Positions 45,054 through 53,233 of a stretch of 64,000 nt of DNA are shown piece by piece; positions within the stretch are counted from its first letter, which is position 1, and each line of letters opens with the position of its first letter. The stretch comes from Streptomyces albofaciens JCM 4342. Lineage in GTDB: Bacteria > Actinomycetota > Actinomycetes > Streptomycetales > Streptomycetaceae. The stretch spans positions 4,257,501-4,321,500 of the forward strand of contig NZ_PDCM01000002.1 of the NCBI RefSeq assembly GCF_008634025.1, written 5' to 3'. Both the position numbers and the translations under genes were made by a program. The notes beneath the pieces were generated by a model. That model was not told where the DNA came from and did not search any database. It worked only from the letters and a program-made list of their open reading frames with translations.

Positions 45054-46493
45054 TCAGGGATCGATCCCGCCAGGCAGCACCGGCCGGCGCCGGCCGTGCC
45101 GCGTGGCCGCCTCGTACGCGGCACCCACCTGGAGCACCGCCAGGTCCGCGCGCGGCGGGCCGATGACCTGGAGGCCCACCGGCAGGCCGTCGGGAGTGAA
45201 GCCCGCCGGTACGGACAGCGCGGGCGCGCCCAGCACGGACACGAAGTAGGCCGAGCGCATCCAGTCGATGTACGTATGCTGCGGCTGCCCGTCGACAACC
45301 TCCGGGTACTCCAACTCGGCGTCGAACGGCGCCACTTGCGAGACCGGGGCCAACAGCATGTCGTACCGTGCGAAGAAGTCCACGAGCCGCAGGTGCAGCC
45401 GCCCGCGTCCCACCGTGGCGCGGACCAGGTCGGCCCCGGTGAGCCGGCGTCCCTCCTCGATGTTCCACACCAGGCTCGGCTTCAGTGCCTCGGGGGACGC
45501 GTCGAGCACCGCCCCGAGCGCCATGTCGAAGTGATGGGCCCGCAGCGTGCGGAAGACCTCCTCCGCACCGTCCAGGTCCGGGCAGTCCTCCTCGACCCGG
45601 CACCCGAGATGGCGGAAGACCTCCATCTGCGGTTCCAGTACGGCCCGTACGTCGGCGTCGACCGGCACCCGGCCGCCGAGGTCCGGCGTCCAGGCCACGC
45701 GCAACCCGGCAGGATCACGCGCCGGAAGCTCGCGGAACGCGGTGCCCGGCGTCTCCAGGCTGACCGGGCAGCGGGGGTCGGGCCCCGCCATGACCGACAG
45801 CAGCAGCGCGGTGTCGGCGACCGTACGGGCCATCGGGCCGGGCACGGTCAGCGTGTCCCACGGGTTCCACGCCGGGTGGGCCGGCACGCGGCCCGGGGTG
45901 GGGCGCAGCCCGACGACGTTGCAGAAGGAGGCGGGGTTGCGCAGCGATCCGCCCATGTCGGAGCCGTCCGCGAGCGGCTGCATGCCCGCGGCCAGGGCGG
46001 CCGCCGCCCCGCCACTGCTGCCGCCCGCCGAGCGCCCCAGTCCGTACGGGTTCCGCGTCACCCCGAAGACGGGGTTGAACGTGTGCGAACCGGCGGCGAA
46101 CTCCGGCACGTTCGTCTTCCCGATACGGATCGCCCCGGCCGCCTGGATCCGCTGGACCAGCAGCTCGTCCTCGTCCGGCACGGTCTCCGCGTACAGCGGC
46201 GAGCCGCTCGTCGTGCGCATGCCCCGGGTGAGGTGGGTGTCCTTGAAGGCGATGGGCAGCCCGTGCAGCACCCCCACCTCCGCACCCCGCGCCAGACGCT
46301 CGTCGGCCGCCGCCGCAGCCGCCACCGCCCCCTCGGGATCGAGCGAGACCACGGCGCTCACCTGGGGGTTCACCGCTTCGATGCGGTCCAGGTGCGCCCG
46401 TACGACCTCCCGCGCGGACACCTCGCGGCGGCGGATACGGGCGGCGAGATCGGTGGCATCGGCATGGACGAGGTCGGCGGCGTCCTCACTCAT
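45054..46493 (-). CDS. Amidase (amidase signature family)
   Basis: A 479-aa hydrolase with the Ser-cisSer-Lys triad: Lys in LPIAFKDTHLTRG, the GGSSGG motif in GRSAGGSSGGAAAALAAGM and the nucleophile Ser in GSDMGGSLRNPASFCNVVGLRP. The remaining domain is full length. Family members hydrolyse amides from indoleacetamide to peptides; the substrate is not predictable. No signal peptide. ATG 46493 overlaps the stop of the APH-like gene (ATGA), so the two are translationally coupled. Confidence 0.92.
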   Translation of the reverse strand: MSEDAADLVHADATDLAARIRRREVSAREVVRAHLDRIEAVNPQVSAVVSLDPEGAVAAAAAADERLARGAEVGVLHGLPIAFKDTHLTRGMRTTSGSPLYAETVPDEDELLVQRIQAAGAIRIGKTNVPEFAAGSHTFNPVFGVTRNPYGLGRSAGGSSGGAAAALAAGMQPLADGSDMGGSLRNPASFCNVVGLRPTPGRVPAHPAWNPWDTLTVPGPMARTVADTALLLSVMAGPDPRCPVSLETPGTAFRELPARDPAGLRVAWTPDLGGRVPVDADVRAVLEPQMEVFRHLGCRVEEDCPDLDGAEEVFRTLRAHHFDMALGAVLDASPEALKPSLVWNIEEGRRLTGADLVRATVGRGRLHLRLVDFFARYDMLLAPVSQVAPFDAELEYPEVVDGQPQHTYIDWMRSAYFVSVLGAPALSVPAGFTPDGLPVGLQVIGPPRADLAVLQVGAAYEAATRHGRRRPVLPGGIDP

Positions 46494-47392
46494 ACCCCCA
46501 ACTCAACACCGCCCAGCAGCGCCCCGACCACCCCCCTGGCCCGCCCGACGGCTTCCTCGTCGCCCGTCCGCAGCCCGCGCGCCCACGTCTCCGCGGCGTC
46601 CAGGGCCGCGAGCGCCGGGAGCGCGTACCGCTCCGCGTCCGTCAGCTCCCGCCCGTAACCGCACAGGAAGGCGGCGCGCAAGGCCCGGTCGGGCAGGCAC
46701 GCGCCGTACGCCACCCGCACGAGGTCCTCCACCGCGCACCCGAGCCGCGCCCGCGCGAATCCGGCGAGCGCCAGGCGCCGGCCCGCCGCGTCCCACAGGA
46801 AGTGGTGCTCGCCGACATCGCCGTGCAGGAAGCCGGCGGGCAGCGGCGGGAGCAGGTGGAGCACCGCGGCGCGGTCGAGGATCAGCCGCCGCTCCGCCGC
46901 GTCGAGCGCGCCCGCGGCCGAGAGCGCGGCCACGTGCTCCTCCGCGGCGGCGCGCCGTTCGGCGGCCCAGCGGTCCGCGCCGCCCTCCGGGACCGCCGCG
47001 CCCGCCGCGCCGCAAGCGTCGTGAAGACGGCGCAGCAGGCTTCCGGCCTGCCGGTACAGCTCCGTACGGTCGGCACGGCCCAGCCCGCGGCCGGACGCGC
47101 CGCTGCCCGGTACGGCGGTGAGCAGCAGTGCGAGCCGACCGGGGTCGCTGTCGACCAGGACCGGCGCGTGCGCGTGGCCGAGGGCGGGGACGGCATGGCG
47201 GTACGCGTGCGTCTCCCGCGTATAGCGGTCCGGCGTCGGCGCCACCTTCAGGAAGAACCGGCCCACGTCCGCGCGCGTCAGCTCCCACACCCGGGCGCCG
47301 TCCGCCCGCCACGAGACGCTGCGGACCGCGGTGATCTCGCCGCCGATCCGGCGGCGGGCCCAGGCACCGATGGTGTTCGGGACGGCTTGCAC
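46490..47392 (-). CDS. APH/choline-kinase-fold protein with altered active site
   Basis: A 300-aa protein of the aminoglycoside phosphotransferase superfamily: an N-lobe with RFFLKVAP (ATP Lys), then the catalytic loop FLHGDVGEHHFLWDAAGRRL. The loop Asn that binds magnesium is replaced by His, and the following DFG-type segment reads LALAGFARA, lacking the metal-binding Asp. It may therefore be a pseudokinase or use a different geometry. GTG 47392 has GAGGAGG. It forms a two-gene operon with the amidase and lies 5 kb after the aminosugar-type cluster, which gives a possible resistance link. Confidence 0.82.
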   Translation of the reverse strand: MQAVPNTIGAWARRRIGGEITAVRSVSWRADGARVWELTRADVGRFFLKVAPTPDRYTRETHAYRHAVPALGHAHAPVLVDSDPGRLALLLTAVPGSGASGRGLGRADRTELYRQAGSLLRRLHDACGAAGAAVPEGGADRWAAERRAAAEEHVAALSAAGALDAAERRLILDRAAVLHLLPPLPAGFLHGDVGEHHFLWDAAGRRLALAGFARARLGCAVEDLVRVAYGACLPDRALRAAFLCGYGRELTDAERYALPALAALDAAETWARGLRTGDEEAVGRARGVVGALLGGVELGV

Positions 47393-47710
47393 AGTTCCTC
47401 CTCGGTTGACGCCGGTTCGGACGGGTGCTCGCAGAACGAGGCCCGCGGACCGTTCGTCACGGTCCCACGAGGGCCCCCTCTCGGTCGAAAGTTCGACCAC
47501 CCCGTCAACCCGGCGGCCCGGCACGGCTTCGGCCGGTCACGATTCACCCGCCCGTGCACAGCCACCCGTTCCGGGGATTGTCATGGCCGGAAGTCGGCAG
47601 CGACAGGGCCGCCCGGCCTTTTCGAGTTATACAGTTGCGCAATACGGCAAGTAAATTGAGAGCCACGGGCCGCGCCGCGCGCCCCGCACCGAACCGCCGG
47701 GGGGACCCAC
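47393..47710. other. Divergent promoter region
   Basis: A 318-bp gap between the divergent APH-like and membrane protein genes. An AT-rich patch at 47620-47660 contains the palindrome TTGCGCAA and is the best promoter candidate for the plus-strand gene. Nothing else is recognised. Confidence 0.5.
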
Positions 47711-48529
47711 ATGCCAGGCACCGACTCCTTGCGCCGCGCCGAGGAGACCGCCGCCTTCGAACAGGCCCTCACCCAGGCACTCGCCTCCCCGGAGATCGAG
47801 GAAGCCCTCCGCCGCACCCCGGACGCCCCCCGCCCCGAACAGCTGCGCCTCCTGGCCCACCGCGAACGCGCCGCCCTCTGCGCCACCGCGGCCACCGAGT
47901 ACGAGACCTACGCGAAGCTCCGCACCAAGCCCAGCCCACCCCCACCCACCTCCCCCACCGCAACTGCCACCGGCGGCGGCCTGCTCCCCGCCCTCGCCGT
48001 CCTCGTACCGAGCCTGGGCGCGGTGGCCGCGGCCCTCTTCCTCGCCATCGGCTTCGGCATGCGGCTGGTCAACGCCCACCGCCCCTTCGCCGACGAGCTG
48101 GTGTACGCGGGCTGGCTCGCCGCCGGCATCGCGGCGGCGGCGATCGCGGCCGACCTGGTCTGGCTCCTCGTGACGGCGGCCCGCAACCGCTCGACACCAC
48201 CGACGAACGACCCGGCACCCCCCACCCCGGGCGCCGCCGCGCCGGACACCCCCACCCCGGACGCCGCCACCCCTGACGCCGCCGTCCCAGGAAGCGAGAC
48301 CGCCGAGGCCCGAGCGGCCTGGCACCTGGCCCTCCTGGAACGCGGCATCCTCCCGTTCCTCCTCACCCACCTCCAGGAGGGCAAGCCGGACCGGCCGAGC
48401 GGCCGACCCGGTTACTCGGCCCCGAAGTACGGCAGCCCCGAATACGGAAGCCCGGAGTACGGACGGCACGCGTACGCGAGCCCGGGGTACGGGAGTCCCG
48501 AGTACACCGGTCACGCCGGTGAGAGATAG
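47711..48529 (+). CDS. Hypothetical membrane protein with PEYG repeats
   Basis: A 272-aa protein. A soluble helical N-terminus (SLRRAEETAAFEQALTQALASPEIEEALRR) is followed by a Pro-rich linker, two transmembrane helices (LAVLVPSLGAVAAALFLAIGFG and LVYAGWLAAGIAAAAIAADLVWLLV), an Ala/Pro/Thr-rich spacer and a basic, Tyr/Gly-rich tail of GSPEYG repeats. Its tail sequence RAAWHLALLERGILPFL is of a type frequent in Streptomyces membrane proteins of unknown function. It starts 68 bp before the HEPN-like protein gene region and may be related to it. Confidence 0.75.
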   Translation: MPGTDSLRRAEETAAFEQALTQALASPEIEEALRRTPDAPRPEQLRLLAHRERAALCATAATEYETYAKLRTKPSPPPPTSPTATATGGGLLPALAVLVPSLGAVAAALFLAIGFGMRLVNAHRPFADELVYAGWLAAGIAAAAIAADLVWLLVTAARNRSTPPTNDPAPPTPGAAAPDTPTPDAATPDAAVPGSETAEARAAWHLALLERGILPFLLTHLQEGKPDRPSGRPGYSAPKYGSPEYGSPEYGRHAYASPGYGSPEYTGHAGER

Positions 48530-48597
48530 GCGGACCGAGCCCTTACGCCCCGACTCGGCGCTTGTTGTGACCCTCGCCACACAGGCACTATGGGTGC

Positions 48598-49983
48598 ATG
48601 AGGAGGGCCGCCGGTTTCGCGCCACCGATGCTGCCGCTGCCGCCGCGGCGGAGGTACAACGCAGTGCTCGGACTGTACGACGCGCCGCTGCACCGGGACT
48701 GGGCGTTCTGGCTCACCGTCGGCCTCGCCGCCCTGGAGACCGTCAGCGTCATCACCTACCCCGGGCCGACGAGCGGCCTGCCCCGCTGGCTGGACATACT
48801 GCTCGCGGTGCTGCTCATCACCCTGATCTTCGGAGTGGTACCCACCTGGATCCGGCTGCTCGTCCGCAGATGGCGGTGGCGCAGACACCACCCCCAGCCG
48901 GCACCGACAACCGGCAACGTGCCGCCCACTCGGACCGCCCCACCCCCACGTGACGCATCGCCTCCGCACACCACTCCGTCACCACGCGCCTCCGCGCCCC
49001 AGGAACACCCCACACTCCGGCCCGCCGCCTTCACTCCAGCCGCCGCCCCAGTCCGTGAACCCGCGCGCCCCGAGACCGCGCCTCCGCCGTCACCCGACCC
49101 CTTGGCCGTTGCCCGCCGGACCCTGCCCCACCCCGTGGCCCGGACCGTTCACGAGATGCAGCGGGCGCACACCCACAAGGAGCGCCACGAGGCGCTGCTC
49201 GAAGCCGCCGAAACGCTTGCCGCGACCGTCGCCGTCACCGCGGCCGGCCTGCTCCAGGCGCAGGGCATAGGCGCGCGCAACCTCGCGGACCTGCGCGACA
49301 CCCTCGCCCGCGGCGGCACCACTTTCGGCACATGGACGTTCTGGCTCCACGGACTGCGCCCGCTCGCACACTCGCATCCGGACTTCATGCCCGGCCTGCC
49401 GGACGCGCTGCGAAACGGGGACAGCGGGACCACCGGGCATCCCGGCAACGGCGATTTCGCCGCCCTCCTCGACCTCCTCAGGACCGAGCGGAACCGCACC
49501 TCGCACGGCGACAAGCCGCGCACCCAGGAAGAGGCCGCCCTACGGGTCGCCGAGTACCGACCGTACTTCGAGCAGGCCCTGCTGCGCGCCCAGTTCCTCA
49601 GCGGTCTGCCGTGGCTGCTGACCGTGTCGTGCGCCTACCAACGCCGAACGGGGACGTTCGAGGTCTCGGCGGACCACCTGATGGGCGACCATCCGGACTT
49701 CGACCGGCTGACCTTCCCCTGCACGGCCCCGGTCGCCGACGACACGGTGTACATCCTCGGGCCCGCCGGGCCGGTCGCCCTGACCCCGTTCGTCGCCAGC
49801 CGGTACTGCGCGGAGTGCGGACAGCGCGAGCTCTGTCACGCCCACCGCGCGGGTCACCGGCGCCTCCCCGCGGCCTACAAGAGCTTCGGCCGGGGGCACA
49901 TCGTCCCGTGCCCCGAGCTCGACGACGAGATCGCCGCACTGACCCAGCATCCGCCCCGCACCCACCAACCACCCCAGTCGTAA
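48598..49983 (+). CDS. Membrane-anchored protein with HEPN-like domain
   Basis: A 461-aa protein. Two hydrophobic helices ([41 protein letters not shown]) sit at the N-terminus. A Pro/Thr-rich linker to about residue 165 precedes a helical domain ([27 protein letters not shown]) with [14 protein letters not shown], which fits the HEPN RNxxxH pattern. A C-terminal beta-rich module ([21 protein letters not shown]) ends in a possible zinc site [23 protein letters not shown] domains are often RNases in toxins and phage defence; activity here is not shown. A Zur-box begins directly after its stop. Confidence 0.75.
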   Translation: MRRAAGFAPPMLPLPPRRRYNAVLGLYDAPLHRDWAFWLTVGLAALETVSVITYPGPTSGLPRWLDILLAVLLITLIFGVVPTWIRLLVRRWRWRRHHPQPAPTTGNVPPTRTAPPPRDASPPHTTPSPRASAPQEHPTLRPAAFTPAAAPVREPARPETAPPPSPDPLAVARRTLPHPVARTVHEMQRAHTHKERHEALLEAAETLAATVAVTAAGLLQAQGIGARNLADLRDTLARGGTTFGTWTFWLHGLRPLAHSHPDFMPGLPDALRNGDSGTTGHPGNGDFAALLDLLRTERNRTSHGDKPRTQEEAALRVAEYRPYFEQALLRAQFLSGLPWLLTVSCAYQRRTGTFEVSADHLMGDHPDFDRLTFPCTAPVADDTVYILGPAGPVALTPFVASRYCAECGQRELCHAHRAGHRRLPAAYKSFGRGHIVPCPELDDEIAALTQHPPRTHQPPQS

Positions 49984-49998
49984 TGGGATTCATTTTCA
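49984..49998. promoter_or_regulatory. Zur-box upstream of rpmF
   Basis: TGGGATTCATTTTCA matches the Streptomyces Zur consensus (TGaaAATcATTTTCA) at 12 of 15 positions, and CATTTTCAT is the stronger half. It lies 77 bp before the zinc-free L32 gene and is an obvious AT-rich patch. The genes behind it are classical Zur targets. Confidence 0.75.
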
Positions 49999-50074
49999 TG
50001 TAGCCTCGGTCGCGCCATTCGGTGCGTGCGCTGCGCGCCCGTACCCGCCCCCACCCCGGAAAGGTCCCGCGACC

Positions 50075-50245
50075 ATGGCCGTCCCCAAGCGGAAGATGTC
50101 CCGCAGCAACACCCGTCACCGGCGCGCCCAGTGGAAGGCGCGGACGCCCGCGCTGGTCCCGGTGACCGTCGACGGGTCCGTGTACCAGGTCCCGCGCCGG
50201 CTGGCGAAGGCGTACGAGCGCGGGCTGCTGCGGCCGGAGGGCTGA
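50075..50245 (+). CDS. rpmF: Zinc-independent 50S ribosomal protein L32
   Basis: A 56-aa L32, [20 protein letters not shown] onward. It has the family N-terminus but none of the four cysteines of the zinc ribbon, so it is the C-minus paralogue made when zinc is scarce and able to replace the zinc-containing L32 in ribosomes. ATG 50075 lies after GGAAAGG. Its stop overlaps the start of the COG0523 GTPase by one base (TGATG). The upstream Zur-box predicts derepression under zinc limitation. Confidence 0.93.
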   Translation: MAVPKRKMSRSNTRHRRAQWKARTPALVPVTVDGSVYQVPRRLAKAYERGLLRPEG

Positions 50246-51474
50246 TGGCCGTGGACCGGCGGACGCCGCTGCCCGTCACCGTGCTCTCCGGGTTTCTCGG
50301 CGCGGGGAAGACGACCCTGCTCAACCACGTCCTGCACAACCGGGCGGGGCTGCGGGTCGCGGTGATCGTCAATGACATGAGCGAGGTCAACATCGACGCC
50401 GCGCTGGTGCGCGGCGGCACGGCCGCCCTGTCGCGGACCGAGGAGCGGCTGGTCGAGATGACCAACGGGTGCATCTGCTGCACCCTGCGCGACGACCTGC
50501 TGGAGGAGGTGGACCGGCTCGCGCGCGAGGGCCGGTTCGACTATCTGCTCATCGAGTCCAGCGGGATCTCGGAGCCGATGCCGGTGGCCGCGACCTTCGC
50601 GTTCCCGCGCGACGACGGGGCGACGCTGGGCGAGGTGGCCCGGCTGGACACCATGGTCACCGTGGTGGACGCCGCCGACTTCCACGCCGAGCTGACGGGC
50701 GGCGACGGCCTCGCCGAGCGCGGGCTCGCGCCGTACGAGGACGACGAGCGTACGGTCAGCGACCTGCTCGTGGACCAGGTCGAGTTCGCCGATGTGATCG
50801 TCCTCAACAAGCTGGACCTGGTGGGCGAGGAGCGGGCGGCACGCCTGCGGGCCGCGCTCCGGCGCCTCAACCCGGTGGCCCGGATCGTGCCCGCCCGGCA
50901 CGGCCGGGTGGCGCCCGCCGAGATCCTGGGCACCGGTCGCTTCGATCTGGAACGCGCCCAGCAGGCGCCCGGCTGGGTCAGGGAGCTGAACGGCGATCAC
51001 GTACCGGAGACCGAGGAGTACGGGATCTCCAGCACGGTGTTCCGCGCCGCGCGCCCCTTTCACCCCGGGCGGCTGTGGACGTTCGTCACGGAGGGGATGG
51101 ACAGCGGCGCGTACGGGGAGATCCTGCGATCCAAGGGGTTCTTCCGGCTCGCGGGGCGGCCCGGGGTGACCGGCCTGTGGTCGCAGGCGGGGTCCGTCGC
51201 GCGGTTCGAGCCGTCGGGGGCGCACGGCCCGGTCGAGGAAGGCTGCTCCGAGGACGTACAGGAGCTGGTCTTCATCGGGACCGGGCTGCGGGCCGACGCG
51301 CTGCGCGCGGCCCTCGGCCGCTGCCTCGTCACGGACGCCGAGGCGCGTGCCGCGGATTACGGCAGCGATCCGTTTCCGGCCTGGGAGACGTACGGCGTGC
51401 ACGGCGCCTGCGAGACGTACGGCGTGCACGGCGCCTGCGAGCACGAGGACGTACCGGCGTGGGCGGCCGGCTGA
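50245..51474 (+). CDS. COG0523 (CobW/ZigA-like) GTPase
   Basis: A 409-aa G3E GTPase thought to deliver zinc. The P-loop is LSGFLGAGKTTLLNHVL, the metal motif is GCICCTLRDDLL, the Mg region is LIESSGISEP, and NKLDL is the guanine motif; a CobW C-terminal domain follows (GRLWTFVTEGMDSGAYGEILRSKGFFRLAG). The last residues contain two perfect copies of ETYGVHGAC followed by EHEDVP, a Cys/His-rich tail that could bind zinc. It lies in the Zur-controlled unit between zinc-free L32 and a Fur-family gene, overlapping both. Confidence 0.93.
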   Translation: MAVDRRTPLPVTVLSGFLGAGKTTLLNHVLHNRAGLRVAVIVNDMSEVNIDAALVRGGTAALSRTEERLVEMTNGCICCTLRDDLLEEVDRLAREGRFDYLLIESSGISEPMPVAATFAFPRDDGATLGEVARLDTMVTVVDAADFHAELTGGDGLAERGLAPYEDDERTVSDLLVDQVEFADVIVLNKLDLVGEERAARLRAALRRLNPVARIVPARHGRVAPAEILGTGRFDLERAQQAPGWVRELNGDHVPETEEYGISSTVFRAARPFHPGRLWTFVTEGMDSGAYGEILRSKGFFRLAGRPGVTGLWSQAGSVARFEPSGAHGPVEEGCSEDVQELVFIGTGLRADALRAALGRCLVTDAEARAADYGSDPFPAWETYGVHGACETYGVHGACEHEDVPAWAAG

Positions 51475-51854
51475 CCCGGCAGCGGGCCTCCGTCCTGCGC
51501 GTGCTGACCGCGTGCCAGGACTTCGTCTCGGCCCAGGAATTACACGTACGCCTGGTGACCGCCGACATCCCCGTCGGACTGTCCACCGTCTACCGCACCC
51601 TGCGCGACCTGGAACGGGACGGGCGGGTCGATGTCGTACGGGACGAGGCGGGCGAGCGCCTGTACCGGCCGCGCGCCGCCGACGGCCACCGGCACTACCT
51701 GATCTGCCGCCGCTGCGGACGCAGCCGCCCGCTCGACTCCGACGTGGTGGAGCGCTGGGCCGAGCGGGTCGGCGCGGAGAGCGGTTACAGCGCGGTCGAG
51801 CACACCGTGGAGCTGAGCGGTATCTGCGGGCGGTGCACGGGGAGGTGCGTGTGA
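51459..51854 (+). CDS. Fur family regulator (Zur-like) with a TTA codon
   Basis: A 131-aa Fur-type regulator: RLTRQRASVLRVLTACQDFVSAQELHVRLV and VGLSTVYRTLRDLERDGRVDVV form the winged helix; GHRHYLICRRCGRSRPLDSD provides the metal and structural Cys sites, with CGRCTGRC at the end. GTG 51459 is preceded by GAGG and overlaps the GTPase gene by 16 bp. Codon 28 is TTA (51540-51542), so translation should need bldA tRNA, which separates it from a housekeeping Zur. It is likely a paralogue that tunes zinc genes during development. Confidence 0.88.
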   Translation: MGGRLTRQRASVLRVLTACQDFVSAQELHVRLVTADIPVGLSTVYRTLRDLERDGRVDVVRDEAGERLYRPRAADGHRHYLICRRCGRSRPLDSDVVERWAERVGAESGYSAVEHTVELSGICGRCTGRCV

Positions 51855-51884
51855 CCCGGTCCAGTCGCCCCGGCGGGCCGGACC

Positions 51885-51956
51885 GGGCCAAGCGGCGCCG
51901 GGCCGGTCGGCGCCGGGCCGGTCGGCGCCGGGCCGGGCCGGGCCGGGCCGGGCCGG
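51885..51956. repeat. GC-rich repeat after the Fur-family gene
   Basis: Direct repeats of GGGCCGGTCGGCGCC shading into five runs of GGGCC fill the region just after the regulator stop. Foldable, possibly acting as a transcription block before the next gene. Confidence 0.75.
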
Positions 51957-52053
51957 AAAATTTCCGTCCCTTCGGCAACCCCCGCCCCCGCCGCACGTCG
52001 TGACGGGTGAGGGCGCCGTCCGGCGCCGTCCCGCCGATCGTGGAGCAGCCACT

Positions 52054-52551
52054 GTGAACGACTCCCGTACCTCCGCCTCGCCCCTCTCCCCCTGCCCGCC
52101 CGCCACCTCGTACGCGCCCGCCGGGCGTGTGGCCGCTGGCCGGATACGGAGTGCCGTGACCGCCGGGCTGCTGGCGGCGGTCGCCCTGCCCGTACTCTCC
52201 CTGACCGGTACGGCGTACGCCGAGGATTCGGTCCCGAAGGCGCAGGCCCCGAGCGCCGCCGCCCCGAAGGCGCAGGCGCCCAGCGCCGCCGCTCCGAAGG
52301 AGGAGCGGGACTCCGCGCGCAAGCCGTCCCCGGTGCCGTCCCACCCGTCCGCCGCGCAGCCGAGCGCCGCGCAGCCGAGCGCCGTACCCGGTGCCGCGTC
52401 GAGCGCCGCACCGGCCCCCGCCCCCCGCGACGAACTCGCCAAAACAGGCGCCTCGACCACCACGAACGTCGCGCTGGGCGCCGGTGCCGCCCTGCTGATC
52501 GCCGTGGGCGGCGGCGCCGTCTACGCTTCCCGTCGCCGTCGCGCCAACTGA
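52054..52551 (+). CDS. Small LAXTG cell-wall-anchored protein
   Basis: A 165-aa surface protein. A signal peptide (IRSAVTAGLLAAVALPVLSLTGTAYAED) precedes an Ala/Pro/Ser/Lys-rich stalk with repeats KAQAPSAAAP and PSAAQPSAAQ. The C-terminal sorting signal is LAKTG, then a hydrophobic helix ALGAGAALLIAVGGGAVYA and RRRRAN. LAXTG is the motif of class E sortases in Streptomyces. No adhesive or enzymatic domain remains between stalk and anchor. GTG 52054 has GGAG. No sortase gene lies nearby. The ECF sigma gene follows after 31 bp. Confidence 0.85.
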   Translation: MNDSRTSASPLSPCPPATSYAPAGRVAAGRIRSAVTAGLLAAVALPVLSLTGTAYAEDSVPKAQAPSAAAPKAQAPSAAAPKEERDSARKPSPVPSHPSAAQPSAAQPSAVPGAASSAAPAPAPRDELAKTGASTTTNVALGAGAALLIAVGGGAVYASRRRRAN

Positions 52552-52582
52552 GGCCACCGCCTCCCCGACGGCCGAGGAACCG

Positions 52583-53233
52583 ATGCAGTTCACCTCCGCC
52601 GCGCTCATCGCCCCGGTACGGCCCGCCGCGCCGGGGCCTTGGCGCGCCCTGCGCCAGCGCCTGCTCCTGCGCGGCGCCCGGCCCACCACCCTGGCCGCCG
52701 GGCACCCCGTCGCCGGGCCGCCCGCCGGAAGCGCCGACGATCACTCCGGCCCCACCATCACGGACCTCTACCACGCGCACCGGCTGTCCATGGTGCGGCT
52801 GGCGGTGCTGCTGGTGGACGACCGGGCCACCGCCGAGGACGTCGTCCAGGACGCGTTCGCGGCCCTCTACAAGCGGCACGGCGAACGGCTGGACGAGGTC
52901 GACAACGCGCTGGCGTACCTCCGTACCGCCGTCGTCAACGCGGCCCGCTCGGTGCTCCGGCGACGGCGCACGGCACGCGACTACACGCCCCCGCACGAGA
53001 CGGACGCGCCGTCCGCCGAGGAGCGCATCGTCCTGGACGAGGAGCACCGCGAGGTCCTCGCCGCCCTCGGCCGGCTGACCGCCCGCCGCCGCGAGGTGCT
53101 CGTCCTGCGCTACTGGGGCGAGCTGACCGAGGCCCAGATCGCGGCAACCCTCGGCATCAGCCGCGGCTCGGTGAAGTCGATCGCCAGCCGTGCGCTGGAT
53201 TCGCTGGAGAAGATGCTGGAGGCGGGGGAATGA
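52583..53233 (+). CDS. ECF-type RNA polymerase sigma factor
   Basis: A 216-aa group IV sigma factor. Region 2 is in TDLYHAHRLSMVRLAVLLVDDRATAEDVVQDAFAALYKRHG, region 4 in ALGRLTARRREVLVLRYWGELTEAQIAATLGISRGSVKSIASRAL. A 55-residue N-terminal extension (SAALIAPVRPAAPGPWRALRQR) is not part of the usual fold. The stop overlaps the start of a membrane protein gene (ATGA), the arrangement of sigma/anti-sigma pairs, although that protein has no known anti-sigma motif. Confidence 0.92.
   Translation: MQFTSAALIAPVRPAAPGPWRALRQRLLLRGARPTTLAAGHPVAGPPAGSADDHSGPTITDLYHAHRLSMVRLAVLLVDDRATAEDVVQDAFAALYKRHGERLDEVDNALAYLRTAVVNAARSVLRRRRTARDYTPPHETDAPSAEERIVLDEEHREVLAALGRLTARRREVLVLRYWGELTEAQIAATLGISRGSVKSIASRALDSLEKMLEAGE

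Noticed and set aside
47640..47647. TTGCGCAA palindrome as a regulator site
   Set aside because: Too short and without a second half-site or a neighbouring regulator; left only as part of a promoter region.
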